A model generated the notes under the pieces. The model had not been told where the DNA came from. It made no database searches and saw only the letters and a program-made list of their open reading frames with translations. DNA of 64,000 nt from Paragonimus westermani (lineage: Eukaryota; Platyhelminthes; Trematoda; Plagiorchiida; Troglotrematidae), in the NCBI GenBank assembly GCA_008508345.1, contig QNGE01000414.1, positions 191,212 through 255,211 of the forward strand, in the 5' to 3' direction. The position numbers were made by a program, and so were the translations under genes. Positions 52,601-64,000 of this stretch are shown in pieces. Numbering within the stretch: the stretch's first letter is position 1; each line of letters begins with the position of its first letter.

Positions 52601-55600
52601 GACTTTATCCAATTGTTCTTTTGAGAACAGACTGGAACAACTGATCAAATAACTGTGGTTTTAACCACCATAAACGGCTTCCGATTTTCCCACCCTAGTA
52701 ATACCCTTTCCGGTCTATGATTAGTCAGCTGAGAAAGAAAGTTTTCAACCAGTCCATGAGAAGAAAATGAGTACTGAGAACATAAACTAGGGCTAACATT
52801 CCAGTTATTACAAAGATAGGCACAAATGTTCAGCACTAGCATGAAAAAACAATATTTGTATTCGGAAGGAAGTGGTCGATAAATCTATGGCGTTGTGAAA
52901 TCCATAGCCAAATGTATTTGGCGTTCAAAGTGTAGATAATTCTTCCAGTCAAGTTATTCGATCATCTGGCAAGCAAATTGTCCACAAAGGTTAGTGTAAC
53001 GTTTGCTTCGCCTTGAAATGAGATTGATGCGCTTGAATAACATTGAAGAACGTGTGGTTTACGGTGCTCGGTATTCCTCCCATCGTAAAAAGTCATAATC
53101 TTATCATCCGCAAATTCATACATATTTATTATTACACATCTATTGCTTTGCTAGAGTAGCAAAAATAGGCAAGTGATGAGTCACTTAGCATATCCCTCTG
53201 GTGCTTGGTCAACGACAAAAATGTGAATCACGGAATTTGTTTGATTCGTAAAAGGTTAACCTTCGAAATGACTTAACTAAGCTCCAGTGCTGTATAGTGA
53301 ACAGTTGAGAGTGTAAACAATTAATTGCTAGCCTGACTTAAAAATTATTAATGCCACCCACCCTTAGTATCAGATTTGGCATTTGCTCAGTATTTCCAGT
53401 CTAGAGCTGTCGAAAACCGAATCTAAACACGAGGCTTGTCCTAGATATAGTTAACTAGTATTGTGTAACCTTACCATAGCCGTCGTCCGAACCCTGACCA
53501 TGTTCGTACAAAGCAACCGTGTTGTTCATTGTGTCACTAACATTTTGTTAATCATGTCCGAGGTATTAAATCCAGATGTTCGGTCACACTGACTTATCAG
53601 CAGTTAGAACGTTGCCTGGTAGGTCAAGTTAATTGATATCTCTTACTAACGGAAAGTTCTGTTTTTATGGCTATGCATAAAAGTTGACAAGACACTTTCT
53701 GTGTCTCATCTAAATATACAGATGTGGACACAAACAAACGTGGCTGTGTGTTTAAATATGGTGCTCCGGTCGTAACTAACGTGAAACAACTGCAGAGTGA
53801 GCAACACGGTCGAAGACAGCAGGTTGTGGGTTAAACTACAACTTGCAGGCTGGAACAAACCATGTGTGTAGCATATTTTTTCCACAAGGTATTGTCTACA
53901 AAGTCTACCTGGATAAAAAGGCTGTTACTAATTCCGAGTGTGGGTAGGGTTACAGCAGTAAAGTCAACAGTTACTTAACAGCGCTGTGATCACGTTGCTG
54001 TTGGATCGCTAGATGTTTGGTGAGATTTGCCTGGTTTATCGAGATTTAGTGTTACTTACTGACTTGCTGTTTGTCTAAACTGCCATCTGTTGAAAAGAAC
54101 CTCAATTTTTTCCGCTATTCCAACTCGTTACGTCATGTCTGGTAAATTACTTCAGTAGTTGGCAACCAAGTTGAAGCGACAAAGTTTTTGTTGTGTTCTG
54201 TCATCTCATCCTCTTTTCGTTTATTATGTGACCCGTTTTACGCTCGCTTGTTGGGAGGCGCCACTCTGACTTGATTTAACTACTCCCAATGCGTGCGGAT
54301 ATCATTTAACTTGCAAACCATTAGTTTGCGTTCCGTAAGCACATTTGGGTAAGTGGTTGAGGCATATGTGAGGTTGAATAATCCTCTCACAATTTTGTTT
54401 TATCAGGTCATTGTGCCAACGTTTCCGAGAATCCTGGGATAACTCTGTCCGTACAAACATTTTAGACAGAATCATCCAGGTAATCCATTGCGTGCAACTC
54501 AATTATAAATTCAAATTTGCTTACTTATATTATAATGCGAAGTAAAACTCGCCTTAAACACTTTCTTACTGATTATACTTATGTGAGTTAATTTTGCCCA
54601 AGGTACCTGAAAGAATACTATTTAAATTGTCGGTTTCACAATGTTTTGTTTGTAGATTTTAATAATTCATCACAAGGAACGACTGGCGAATTGGAGGTGC
54701 AGTTGTAAAAAGTGGTTTAACTGTTTTTCGAAATAAAAGTAAATGGGGGAAAATATGGATTGCACAGCTAACTGGCTGTATTTATCTGATAGTGTTACTA
54801 ACTACGATGCGTTATACAACAAGATGTGGCTTTAGGATTGAGTTACAATTTGTATTACACCTCGTTAGTGTGGATGGACACAGTCCACCTCGGGTTGCCA
54901 CTGGCTACGGCAGCAAAGATTTAAAATGGTGTTCAAATTGTTTTCTAGAGCTCGTCTTCAAGTCAACACTTTCAGACTGGTTTCGTCTCTGCTTGGTCCG
55001 ATCAAACAGAATGTCTGAATGAGAGCGCAAGCCAACAGCCCTTTAAGTTAACAGATAAAGCTCTTATTCAGTCGGCCACCAGTTTTGTGAACACGTTTTA
55101 CGAACCGTTCCAGCAGCAACAGGTGCAAATTAGCCACTCGAAGTGGACTGTATTCATCCGTACTAACTTTGTTAAATTTCATCGTCATATACGATACTCA
55201 CAGAACGGGTGAACAAGTGGGAGGGAGTTTCGGCTTGTGACGAGGAGGTTAACCGCGCGATCCCCATTCAGACTGCCCACCACCTGATGAATCCAAACTA
55301 AGCGGAAACCGGTCGTGCATTGTAGGTTTCAGTTTGGGTATCAAAAGACATCATAAAACACAATTTCGATGTTACGGCGGTCCTCAGTATCAGCTGTGCT
55401 GCTCAGTCCCTGAATAAGGCTAATATGGAACAAATTCGTTAGTTTCATGTTTATCATTGCAACTGATGTCATAGCATCAAACCAACATAACTTACATACT
55501 TGTTATTCGGAGGTTTACACATAGACCCGTCGTGCAGCGAATTCGATGAGTTTCGGAGTTCAGAAACTTGTCCCACAGTTTGGCGTATATCTTTTCATGG

Positions 55601-55899
55601 ACGCTACTGAGGACAAAACAGCAGTAGTAATGAAAATTGTATAGAATTATAGTGAACTTCATTTTCCTGACTGCCGTTGAGTAATCAGTTGCTGAATCAT
55701 GCAGCCCTCGTGAATTCGAACATTAAAGAAGCGGTGTGATTTTCTGTGAAGGGTAAAACAAACAGCCCTGTGTTCATGCCTGTAATGTAAATCTGGAGGC
55801 ATTTAATAATTTCGAAATAAAAACTAGAGCCCACTGATTTTTAGTAGTAGTTCCGTGCCACTATATCTTGCAATTCATCGAGCCTCGCCTTCATGACCA
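49633..55899. other. mostly non-coding
   Basis: A GC-richer island at 51430-51600 contains an A-box-like TGGCTGAATGG and a 40-codon frame, and another at 55200-55330 has no recognisable content. Neither is matched by a second copy in the window. Remaining sequence is AT-rich with short frames. Confidence 0.35.
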
Positions 55900-56080
55900 G
55901 TCATTATGTGGTGGATTGCCAGGTCGGGGGTGCGAGTTTTCGAACGCTCGGCCGAATACCTCAACGCGGGGGGAGTTACGTTCGAAAACCTGCCNACAAT
56001 AAAGATTGTGCTATATTGGACGCCTTCTCGCTACAATTACACAACATTCCATGACTGTGTTCAATATAGCGAGGTTGTCA
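55900..56080. repeat. GC-rich repeat-like island with inverted arms
   Basis: gttttcgaacg (55936-55946) and its exact reverse complement cgttcgaaaac (55979-55989) bracket a G-rich loop. A second inverted pair, gctatattg (56010-56018) and caatatagc (56062-56070), follows. The single ambiguous base of the window (N at 55995) lies between them, consistent with a region that was hard to assemble. The base composition differs from the flanks. It may be part of a small non-autonomous element; no coding sense was found. Confidence 0.35.
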
Positions 56081-56957
56081 AAACCGAAACATTCACATTT
56101 TTGTGTGGTCAAACGTATGCGTGAATAGATAGTTTCAGGATTTAGTGCATCATCAAGTACGGAGAGGAATCCAAGCAATTAATTTCACCGAAATGCGTGT
56201 AAGCTAAAAGACGCCAATCATTCTCGGCAAACTTAACTTGTCAAAAGCTTAGACTGCCACGGAAGGACAGATTTGGTCTTATTTTAAGTGTTCTTGTTAG
56301 TTCAGAGTCATGTTCTGCAAACACGAGAAGTAGATTTTTATCATTAAAAGACTTCTAGGATGTGACTTTGTTTTTAGGATTGAATACGGTGTGCTTCCTA
56401 CATTTTTTGGTCGGTTTGTTCCCTGTCGTTTATTATAAGACGACTTACTGCTGAAACACGAAAGGTTAGCGCGATGCAAATACTTTTTGGAGATTGTGGG
56501 CACTGATTTCATCTTTCGACTTCTCCGTTAACCGAGAACAATTTTAAGGCAGAAAGAGATGCATTCAAGCTTATTTGTGTTTTAGAGATTTGTGTGTTAA
56601 CAGTGAATCTTTTACTGTACCATGCAGTTCGTAACTATCACACACCTGTTGTATAAATTGTGTACCTCTGTATGAACAAGTTGTCTGAGAAAGTACGGAT
56701 ACCGCATGGCGGCCGCACATTCAGACGGCCTGCTTATGTTTTGTGGCCCAGCCAGGACTCGCTCCTTAACCGCTGAACTCATCAGATCGCAACAAATTTT
56801 CCCATTGCATCTAAGATTGTTACTTGTCAGTCGTCTGGACTTGTGTGAACTTGTAAACTAATGAACTTAAAAGCACGCCATATCATTTGAGGTAAAGTGA
56901 AACGTTACATTTATTACTGTTGTTATATATTTTACTTATCTCATTTTATTCATTTAG

Positions 56958-57151
56958 TATATCCGCTCAAAATGGTTCCGAGTCAAACTGACCGTCTGGG
57001 CAGACCACCAGATATTGACGAAGTATACGCGAAGAAACAAAAGTCCCGTTATCATTTGATCGAATTGATGAAGAGAACGAGTAACGGTATAATTTGGAAG
57101 AAATACGCATTTAGGATCAATTTTGCGCACATCCTCACTGTCGAAACTGGT
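56958..57151 (+). CDS. possible internal exon, unknown protein
   Basis: A pyrimidine-rich acceptor (cttatctcattttattcatttag, AG at 56956-56957) and a consensus donor (CTGGT|GTGAGTTA; an alternative is CTG|GTGTGAG two bases earlier) bound an open segment. It reads VPSQTDRLGRPPDIDEVY, then KSRYHLIELMKRTSNGIIW. Both splice sites are among the best in the window and the translation is polar and protein-like. No family is recognised. Of the unassigned exon candidates this is the best supported. Confidence 0.38.
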
Positions 57152-60100
57152 GTGAGTTAATAACCGTTGTCACTTGGTAAATGTTTCGGTCTTCAGATTC
57201 ACCCTACAACATCCAAGTTTTAGAACAGCTACCGTTTTGGAATAATTGTCTATCGAATCACAACAATTCGTGTGAGTTTCGAAGTTACTGCGTTCTTTGC
57301 GAAACGCGTCTTCAAGCTAAAAGCACAATGTAAGATAAAAAGACACATTGAAGCGGATAGAAGTGTTGTTCTAATAAACTGCTGAGGATTTTGTGAAAAC
57401 AGCCCTAGTGATTTTATGTTCCAAATATTGTCACAGGGTTTCTGTCACACGAAAAGTGGTCGAATAACCAACCAAAGATATTTCTTCATTATGAGTTGTA
57501 TTGCTTCTTGATGCTCACCTTCAAACCAACACTCCACAACCGGTTTTTGTTGTTGTTTAGATTCATCTGGTAGAGATAGCCTGAATGGGTTTCGAAGCGG
57601 CCAGCCCTCGCGTTACGAGATAATGTAATAGTCCGCTCGAAACCTCTTTGAGCCTTTGCAGTCGTAGCCCTCGCAAAATAGCAATTCGAGCTGGAACGTA
57701 TCTGCACATCATAACTGAGTGGAAGCAAGCTTTAACTCAAGTAGCAGGTTTATTTTACATGGTATAAAAACAGCATTTTTACTAAGTAATCAAAACAGTC
57801 TATGGCAGCTTTTGCGCAGAAACCGCTAAGATATTGTCTATTTGCGAAGAAGACGAATTAACCAAATTGCACATTAAGTTGTTACAACAGTATACTTCAT
57901 TTACACCTCTTCAAAGTTGACATTAAAGAGCTCAACTCACAACTTACGGCGTCGGCCGCAATTCTAACGTTATTAACACGCACATTTGTCAGCCTGGATC
58001 CTGGGATATGGCTTGCTGTTCTCGTGACAGATTTTTGCCGCGGTAACATACATATCAAACCATGAAATTGAGGCGGTTTGTTCCATCGCACTCTCTACTC
58101 ACTTCGTACATTTGCGGATTGTCGTACCGGACCGAGCTGTGGAAATTAGGTTCAAAATAAACTAACTAGGGAAAGCGCGACCACTCCAAATAGTGAGTTA
58201 GAAGCAATCTTTTTATAGACAGCATCTGGATAACAAGAATATAAAGGCTCTGCAAAATCTTCCAGTAAGCGGTTGACTGAACTGGAACGTCGCAAAATCT
58301 TTGAACATGGCGTCTTTCATAACTCATGCAAGAATTATTTTCTACCTTCCTAACGCTTCTCTCAAAATGTCTAACAGTTCTACTGCACTGACAATCAACA
58401 GACAGGAGTGAACCTTGAATTCGTAGTCCTCCGAAAGGGAATGAACAGAAATGAAATGTGAAATAAATTAAGCGAGGTGCACAGTGCAATATTCTTTTGA
58501 TGCTTTGGATAAACACTTGAATAACCATGGTGCGACAATTTTCCAAGGGAGATGTAAACAAAGTGGAGTGTCAGAACTTAATTTACGACGAAATATGAGT
58601 GTATATGTTGATGGTTTGATAGGCCATTCATGAAACAAAATGATTTTCAGAGCAAACTTTCTTACAGCAGTCAGTCAGTGTAATTATGAACTTCAATTCT
58701 TTCTCAACCTCTCGCAAGAGAGGGTGCTGAGTGAGAGAGTTTAGATTCTATAAATCATTTCTTCACTGTACGCCTAACTGGGTCTACGATGCATAAAATA
58801 TTTTACGGTGTTTCAGAAGTTTCTTAAACAACGCAAACGGCTAGTGTGGCTTCTTTTGACATTCTTACACATTTCCTCGGTCTCCTTTCCTCGTTCGCGT
58901 AATATTTCTACAATATCTCATTGCATTACAGAATTTTATTCATTTCGTCTTCAGCCCCATCTTTTCAACCCTTACGGCTGAGTTTCTGAGTGTGACTACC
59001 GAGACAGTGTTTACAGTTACCTTATGTTATTCGGTATTGAAGAGATAGTACAAAATGCTATCACCTACCAGTGTCCGTCTTCTTGCACCTGAGGTCAGAA
59101 AAGTCCGTACGTTAATTTTGAACACAGCAATTGCATGAGCCTGTTTTTCAAATCACTTTGCACCCATTTCAACGGCTTTGCATGGAGCTGGATGAAAGAA
59201 ACATTTTTCAATCTGTTGCTGGAATGTAATTTGTTGTAGCTCAGGAGCGCAAGCGCCTGGACGTCTTCGGCTAAAGTCGCAGGTCCTGCGGACCAAACAG
59301 AACTGAACCGGATCGTTGCGAAGATGTCTCGTTGTTCCAGTGGGAAATTTCATTACATAACTGAAACGTTCCTTGAAAATAATGGATTGCATTAAACAGC
59401 GTAAATCTCTACCATACAGTTGCGATCGGTCCACATTAGTTTTAAATCCGTAGACATGCAAGCAGACTCATACCACGTGTTCGATTTGATGCCGGCATCA
59501 TACCACCATTGTGTGACTAAAACCAGTATGGTGCAGTTTCGAGCGTGTATCCCATGATTTCGTTTAAATTGGTTGGTTAATCACTTTTGGAACGCGTTTG
59601 AGATGGACAAAGTTTTGTAACTCCAGTTGTGTTCGGTGTGTTTGGTGATGCGGTTTATTTTATTTTAGGGTTTCCTAATGATCAAGCTAGTTAACGAAGG
59701 AATTCACCCCAACGCTTATCCAAGACATAGAATTAATTAAAACTACAAACACTGTGCTGCGGACTTATAACGAAATACCTTAAGGAAGGAACCAAGTAAC
59801 TGTCAGTCAGCAGATCAGTGGAGTAAATCCGATAATCTTTCATTGGGCGAGCAGGAATGCGCTGAACTAACCAAGGTGTGTTTGCAGAAGGTACTGTTCA
59901 TTGAGATCGTTCGTCTAAAAAAGTTTCGTTATCTGGTTTCGCTGTTCTTTCAGCAACATTTTCTATTACTGATTCAATTCGAAATATCCTCTAGTTTTGG
60001 AAATGTTAGCATTGTTGGTTGACGCACAATTGAACAAGAATAGTGGTGTCACTGGAACACCTGAGAAAATAGTTCAGGTCGTAAGAATACCCAGTAGTGA

Positions 60101-60619
60101 AAGGTGAATTTAACGGAAGTGCGCGTTGTGGCGACACGCTATCCAAGTTAGCCGTGCGCAGGGTGATTTATTTTTTCAACAGTCCAGTAGGATTAATCGT
60201 TTAGAATAGTTACCCTCCCTAATGACTACTTTGAGCGGTAGAATTTGGCGGATGTCATCAAGGGTTAAGGACAAGGTATCCCGTGGCCAAAGTGACAGAT
60301 GGTAGCTGCGGTAGTAGCCAGTATAATCTAAAGGTTGATAAAGATGACAATGCGCGGTGGGTTGGTATGGTTCGCCAAAGGTACAGTGAGCAGCTGAGAT
60401 GATTGTGTGGTGGCGTTTGTACACGCATATCGTCGAAGGCAACATGTACCCACTTTGTGTGATAGGCAAAGCTGAGGTCTGGTTGCAAGTTTCCGTGTAT
60501 GACATCTCTTTGAAAACCGCCATTCCCCAATAAATTCTGAGGGAAGCACTTAAGTAACCTACCAAGGTACCCAGTTATCATTGATTGGGCAACTCCGACT
60601 AGTCTGCAATTGCAGGCTT
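57152..60619. other. mostly non-coding; unexplained minus frames at the end
   Basis: A minus frame at 57489-57728 (ends with KNRLWSVGLKVSIKKQYNS) is GC-richer than its surroundings and may be repeat-derived, but I could not match it within the window. At 60176-60659 three overlapping minus-strand frames of 129, 133 and 73 codons occur together, just upstream of the plus-strand LINE. No domain is recognisable in them, and they may be antisense to a decayed 5' part of that LINE. Confidence 0.35.
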
Positions 60620-61990
60620 TCAGAGTCACTTGGAGTCGTCCAGAACTTCCTACTGGCAATCAGATAACCATGAAACAGAAATGCTGCAGGTAAGAATGGT
60701 TTGTCGAAGCACTTTGAAGAATGGCGGTCATGTTATGGAATTTGCTTTGTTCCAATGGGTAGCGTGAAACAGTACCGCAGGCGTTCAAGGTTGTCCTGAT
60801 CGCTCCTCTGCGTAAGGGCAGGAACAGTAGGCAAGGAGCCGAGAGTTAGTAGATCAATGGTCTTCAAATACACTGAAAAAGTACTAGCAAGAATCCCGTT
60901 GAACCAAAAATGTGGAAGCTTTGGAAGTCCATATTTCTGGAGAGTAATGTGAATCCCGAACGAGCGGAAGCATGATCAAAATTGTATTCGCTGCTCGACA
61001 GATCCAGCAAGTGCCGTGAACGTAACCAACTGGTGTGTACCCTCTTCGTGGATTTCACCAAGAAGTTTGAGTTCATAAACTGCGAGGTATCTTGGATGGT
61101 ACCTGGCGTACTTGGACATCTAGGTCAGTTTAACTAAACTGTTGTATGTGGGCAGGGAAGTGAGGGCAAAATCAAATAAACCGACTTCTGGTGATTCTGA
61201 CACTGTCAATGGCTTGAAGATGGATTCTGTCTCAACTTTAATCCCATTCAGTTTATTTTTGACCTTAAAGTTGACAGTATCCGTTCACATCTAGGAAGGC
61301 CGAGATAGGAGGTGCTCAAATTGAATGACGGACGAATGATCGCCTGCTGGATATTCGAATTTTCCCCGTCTCAAGTCGGCTACACACTTCGAAATTGTGC
61401 ACATTCTGGTGTTATTTGCACACAACACTAAGGAAGTTCAAAGGATGGTCATAGACTTCGCGAACACGGCATCCGAATTTGACCCGGAAGAATAAACACA
61501 AGACATTTTTTATTTCAACCTTCTACAAGCAGAGGTACCCCGCAAAAATAAAGAAATTATAGTTGGCTTCACAAGCTTTTGCTTTGTAGGTGGCAACTTG
61601 ACAGTAGATCTGTCCGTGGACCGCAAGTTGAGAGTTCCTACGGCGATGACTGACGCTGCTTTTAGACGTTCGAACGGGCCTGTCCAGGAGAACATACAGC
61701 CTGAAGATGAAAACGAGCCTGCTTGCATATCACTCAATGATGTTGTCTGCGCTGTTATACGGTTGTTAACTTCGCAAATATTGCCGGCGGAAATTGCTGC
61801 ACTTCGGCCGTTTTCATCTGCAGTGTCTAAGACGCATCTCGGATATTCGACAGTCTGACATGAAACCGAACATCGGGTTACGTTGGCCAGGAGACCTGGA
61901 GGACAGTGAGCCCATGCCGGTAATCAGCCGGCTCCGTTGTTTGTAGTAGGTCCTTGTAATGCCCAGATATCAGATCCCGAAGTCTCTGCG
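60620..61990 (+). pseudogene. decayed LINE (non-LTR) reverse transcriptase
   Basis: Motifs appear in the right order on the plus strand but in shifting frames. They are AAGKNG and KNGGHVMEF (about 60690-60745), RETVPQAFKVVLI (about 60765-60804), EKVLARIPLN (about 60872), FAARQIQQ (60987-61010), TLFVDFTKKFE (motif A, Asp retained, about 61039-61072), VNGLK with STLIPFSLF (motif B region, about 61210-61260) and LFAHN (motif C at about 61412-61426, the usual FADD mutated). C-terminal blocks YHSMMLSALLYGC (61728-61766) and HFGRFHLQCLRRI (about 61799-61840) follow. At least five frameshifts or stops make it non-functional. The clade was not determined, and no endonuclease domain or poly-A tail was recognised. 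Confidence 0.85.
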
Positions 61991-62239
61991 GTTCATGCTG
62001 TTTAAAACATAAAAGCGGAATCCCGGTGATCAAACGGTGCGAGAAAATGTGATTCGAGTGAGCCTTGCGGGTTGTAAACTCAATTTTAGACCTTCGATTT
62101 ACTTATCTTCAAGCCGGATCATCTACAGGAATACTGCCGGAACGAACGTCCGAATGCTCAGTGGGCAAGAGTTCCGCAGCCGTGAATTCAAGTGCACAGT
62201 ACGCAATGAAACTATTGCTACTATAAGTCGTTGTAGCAT

Positions 62240-62821
62240 CAATATGTATTGTTGCGACGAATGCAGCAGAGTAAATATTGAATGTCGCGGATTGTTGGGT
62301 CGACAACGTATTCGTCACAGGCCGTCACCAAATAGACGGCGTACATTACCAGTAAAAAACATGTCACTGTTTTGTCTACACTATGTAACGTATATTGAAA
62401 AGTGATGTGCGTTATCCAAATATAGTTGAAAGTATGGAGACGGTCTCTTGCAAACCGTAGTCCCGAGGGTGATTTGGTAAAATGAAATTGCAATATTGAG
62501 TGTGCTCGTTAGCACCTAATTTCTGCATCAGGAGGCGCACTTTGGCTGCCTCATCCAACGATGCATCATCAACAACAAATATATCCTCATTATGTCTGTA
62601 CCATGAAAGAAAGTTGATTCCGCCTTCTGAATCATATGCAAACTCTTGAATGTCACTGGCTAGTAGTTCCTTTAATCTGATGTCTTCTGACTTGTAGGCT
62701 GGAGAGGAAGTCTGTTCACCAGAACTTCCAACAATTTATTATTCTGCTGAATCTGTGTTTGCTGCTAAATCTGAGCCTCCTGCTGCGGTAAGAGTTGAGG
62801 TAAGAGTATGTTGTCAGCCAT
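62240..62821 (-). pseudogene. Gypsy-type LTR retrotransposon gag fragment
   Basis: The minus strand opens with ATG at 62821 (MADNILLPQL) and runs to a TAG at 62765-62767. It then carries on through one frameshift to an in-frame stretch ending at TAA 62412-62414. That stretch includes DIQEFAYDSEGGINFLSWY, DEAAKVRLLMQKL, NFILPNHPRDY and ETVSILSTIFG, a block order I know from flatworm and other animal Gypsy gag proteins. TSLFNIRY and more weakly IRDIQYLLCCIRRN continue the match downstream in changed frames. Gag packages element RNA into particles. The fragment has at least three breaks, and no zinc knuckle, protease or reverse transcriptase was found; the element seems cut off against the LINE end at about 62.0 kb. 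Confidence 0.75.
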
Positions 62822-62833
62822 CTCCGTCGCCAA
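62816..62833 (-). other. possible primer-binding site of the LTR element
   Basis: The minus strand reads ATAACAATTTGGCGACGG just before the gag ATG. LTR elements of this type commonly have the LTR end in ACA, followed within a few bases by TGG, which pairs with a tRNA 3' CCA, and gag close behind. The LTR itself was not delimited and no second copy is present, so this is an inference from position. Confidence 0.25.
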
Positions 62834-62835
62834 AT

Positions 62836-64000
62836 TGTTATGTCTACACCACGCACTAAAGTGAGAACTGAAGTGATGCAAGAGGAAACTTGTGTATCCT
62901 GGCCGAGCCAGCATGAAAAGTGCATTACATCTAACGCCAATGAGGAAAGGACAAAGTATGTCAGGGTAGGCTAGCAGGATGCGCACGTGAACTTTGCGAC
63001 CGGCAGCCGTGCAACGAGAAGGTTCATGTAAGTGAGTGATCGTGTGTGTGTGTGTGTGCGCATGCATGTGCAGGATCGTAATATGGATGGACCATGCAGC
63101 ACGTCGAGTATGCACCTTCTACGTTCATATCAACCAACGACCGCTGTCATTTGGTGGACCACCCTCTCTGCTTTTCCGAAAAATTGATCATTTTAGTTTT
63201 CTGCCTCTTCTTTCCTTCGCTCCTAATGGTATTCTGTATGCTGAAGGTTTGTTTCGTTCTCAATCCAGTTCCAAAGTTATCCTTTCTTCTATCATCCTGA
63301 GTGCATTTGTGTGTATTCGTGTGTTCCATTACTTCTTGCCTTTCCCAAGTCGCACTGTTGTTAGAGCGGATTAATAGTGCATATTGACTGTGACAAGATT
63401 ATGCGTTGTGAACAAAATTTAACAAAAGCGAAGCCCCAAGACAGCGATTGTTTTCAAACTAGGCTGATTGGAAAACCTATATGAATGCAGAAGCTGCAAT
63501 CAACTGTGTTGATCAATTTATGCTACAATTCATTTCGTTAAAAGTGGCAACGCTTTGGAAAATAAAAATGTTCACATTCTAAGACTCACTGTTTCTTAAG
63601 ATTTTTAACAAAGTGATCATTCGTAAATAGTATGTAATTAAGCAGAAAACTTTGAATCAAAATTAAATACAACTGTTCAAAGAAGCACTTTGCACGATGT
63701 GTGGGGTGAAAATTTTGTTCAAACACACTCAGGCTTCCGATATGTAATGCTGTTAACACACAGCATCTCCTGAAATGTCCTAGCAAATGGTGAATCCGCT
63801 TAACTATTTTCCCATATAACTTAGATTCTACGGTTGTGTACAACCAAACGGTGGCATGTTGCAAATTTACGATTGCTTAGCACAGCTCATGTCGAACATT
63901 CATTTGCAGGTGGGGCGTCTTATTGTGGAACACAAAGTGTAAAAGTCTAGACTTCTCGCACTTTCTTACTGATTTCCAGCTCTATAACTCATTGGCTAGC
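62836..64000. other. possible LTR and flank, otherwise non-coding
   Basis: The few hundred bases above the gag start would be where a 5' LTR of the Gypsy-type element lies, but without a second LTR its ends cannot be set. The rest is AT-rich with short frames and no motif. Confidence 0.3.
63042..63058 (+). repeat. GT dinucleotide microsatellite
   Basis: An uninterrupted run of eight and a half GT units, followed by the related cgcatgcatgtg. It is the only clear microsatellite in the window and is likely to vary in length. Confidence 0.9.

Noticed and set aside
56735..56785. tRNA-like words on the minus strand (GTTCAGCGGTTAAGGAGC and GCGAGTCCTGG)
   Set aside because: The A-box-like and B-box-like parts are almost adjacent, too close for a tRNA or a normal SINE head.
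57489..57728. 79-codon minus frame with a GC-richer composition
   Set aside because: It felt familiar as a flatworm repeat-derived peptide, but I cannot support that from the sequence and there is no second copy in the window.
1..64000. CRISPR arrays, operons, bacterial promoters, rRNA genes
   Set aside because: No regularly spaced repeats, no clustered genes and no rRNA words were seen; the window is eukaryotic in character.

Overview
The window looks like a gene-poor stretch of a eukaryotic genome with large introns and much decayed repeat DNA. I see no operons, no dense open reading frames and no bacterial signals. The best-supported content is retrotransposon remnants: Penelope-like elements (PLEs) with a GIY-YIG endonuclease, a LINE-type reverse transcriptase and a Gypsy-type gag. 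This mix, the AT-rich non-coding background and the spacing of possible exons suggest an animal, most plausibly a parasitic flatworm (trematode or cestode). That taxonomic guess is from memory of such elements and is not proved here.

Layout. 1-7.1 kb: nothing assignable. 7.1-9.8 kb: a nearly complete PLE on the minus strand, with an ORF of about 800 codons broken by one in-frame stop and one single-base frameshift, between two direct repeats (pseudo-LTRs). 12.6 and 14.3 kb: two copies of a short unknown repeat. 13.05-13.57 kb: a second, 5'-truncated copy of the same PLE family, whose terminal repeat carries a hammerhead-ribozyme-like motif. 16.1 kb: a possible exon encoding the end of a PH domain. 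19.5-19.8 kb: a fragment of a different PLE-like reverse transcriptase on the plus strand. 20-60 kb: mostly non-coding sequence with scattered splice-flanked open segments (weak exon candidates) and two tRNA-derived, SINE-like patches at 37.3 and 49.6 kb. 60.6-62.0 kb: a frameshifted LINE reverse transcriptase on the plus strand. 62.2-62.8 kb: a Gypsy-type gag fragment on the minus strand, converging on the LINE. 63.0 kb: a GT microsatellite.

How it fits together. The mobile elements represent at least three reverse-transcribing lineages (two PLE families, one LINE, one LTR element) at different stages of decay, the 7.1-9.8 kb PLE being the youngest-looking. Exon candidates are individually weak: with no tools, splice-flanked open segments of 30-60 codons are expected by chance in 64 kb. 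They are listed at low confidence so they can be tested. I found no convincing new defence, secretion or metabolic system. The most interesting item is the conserved, partly covarying ribozyme-like fold in the PLE terminal repeats.
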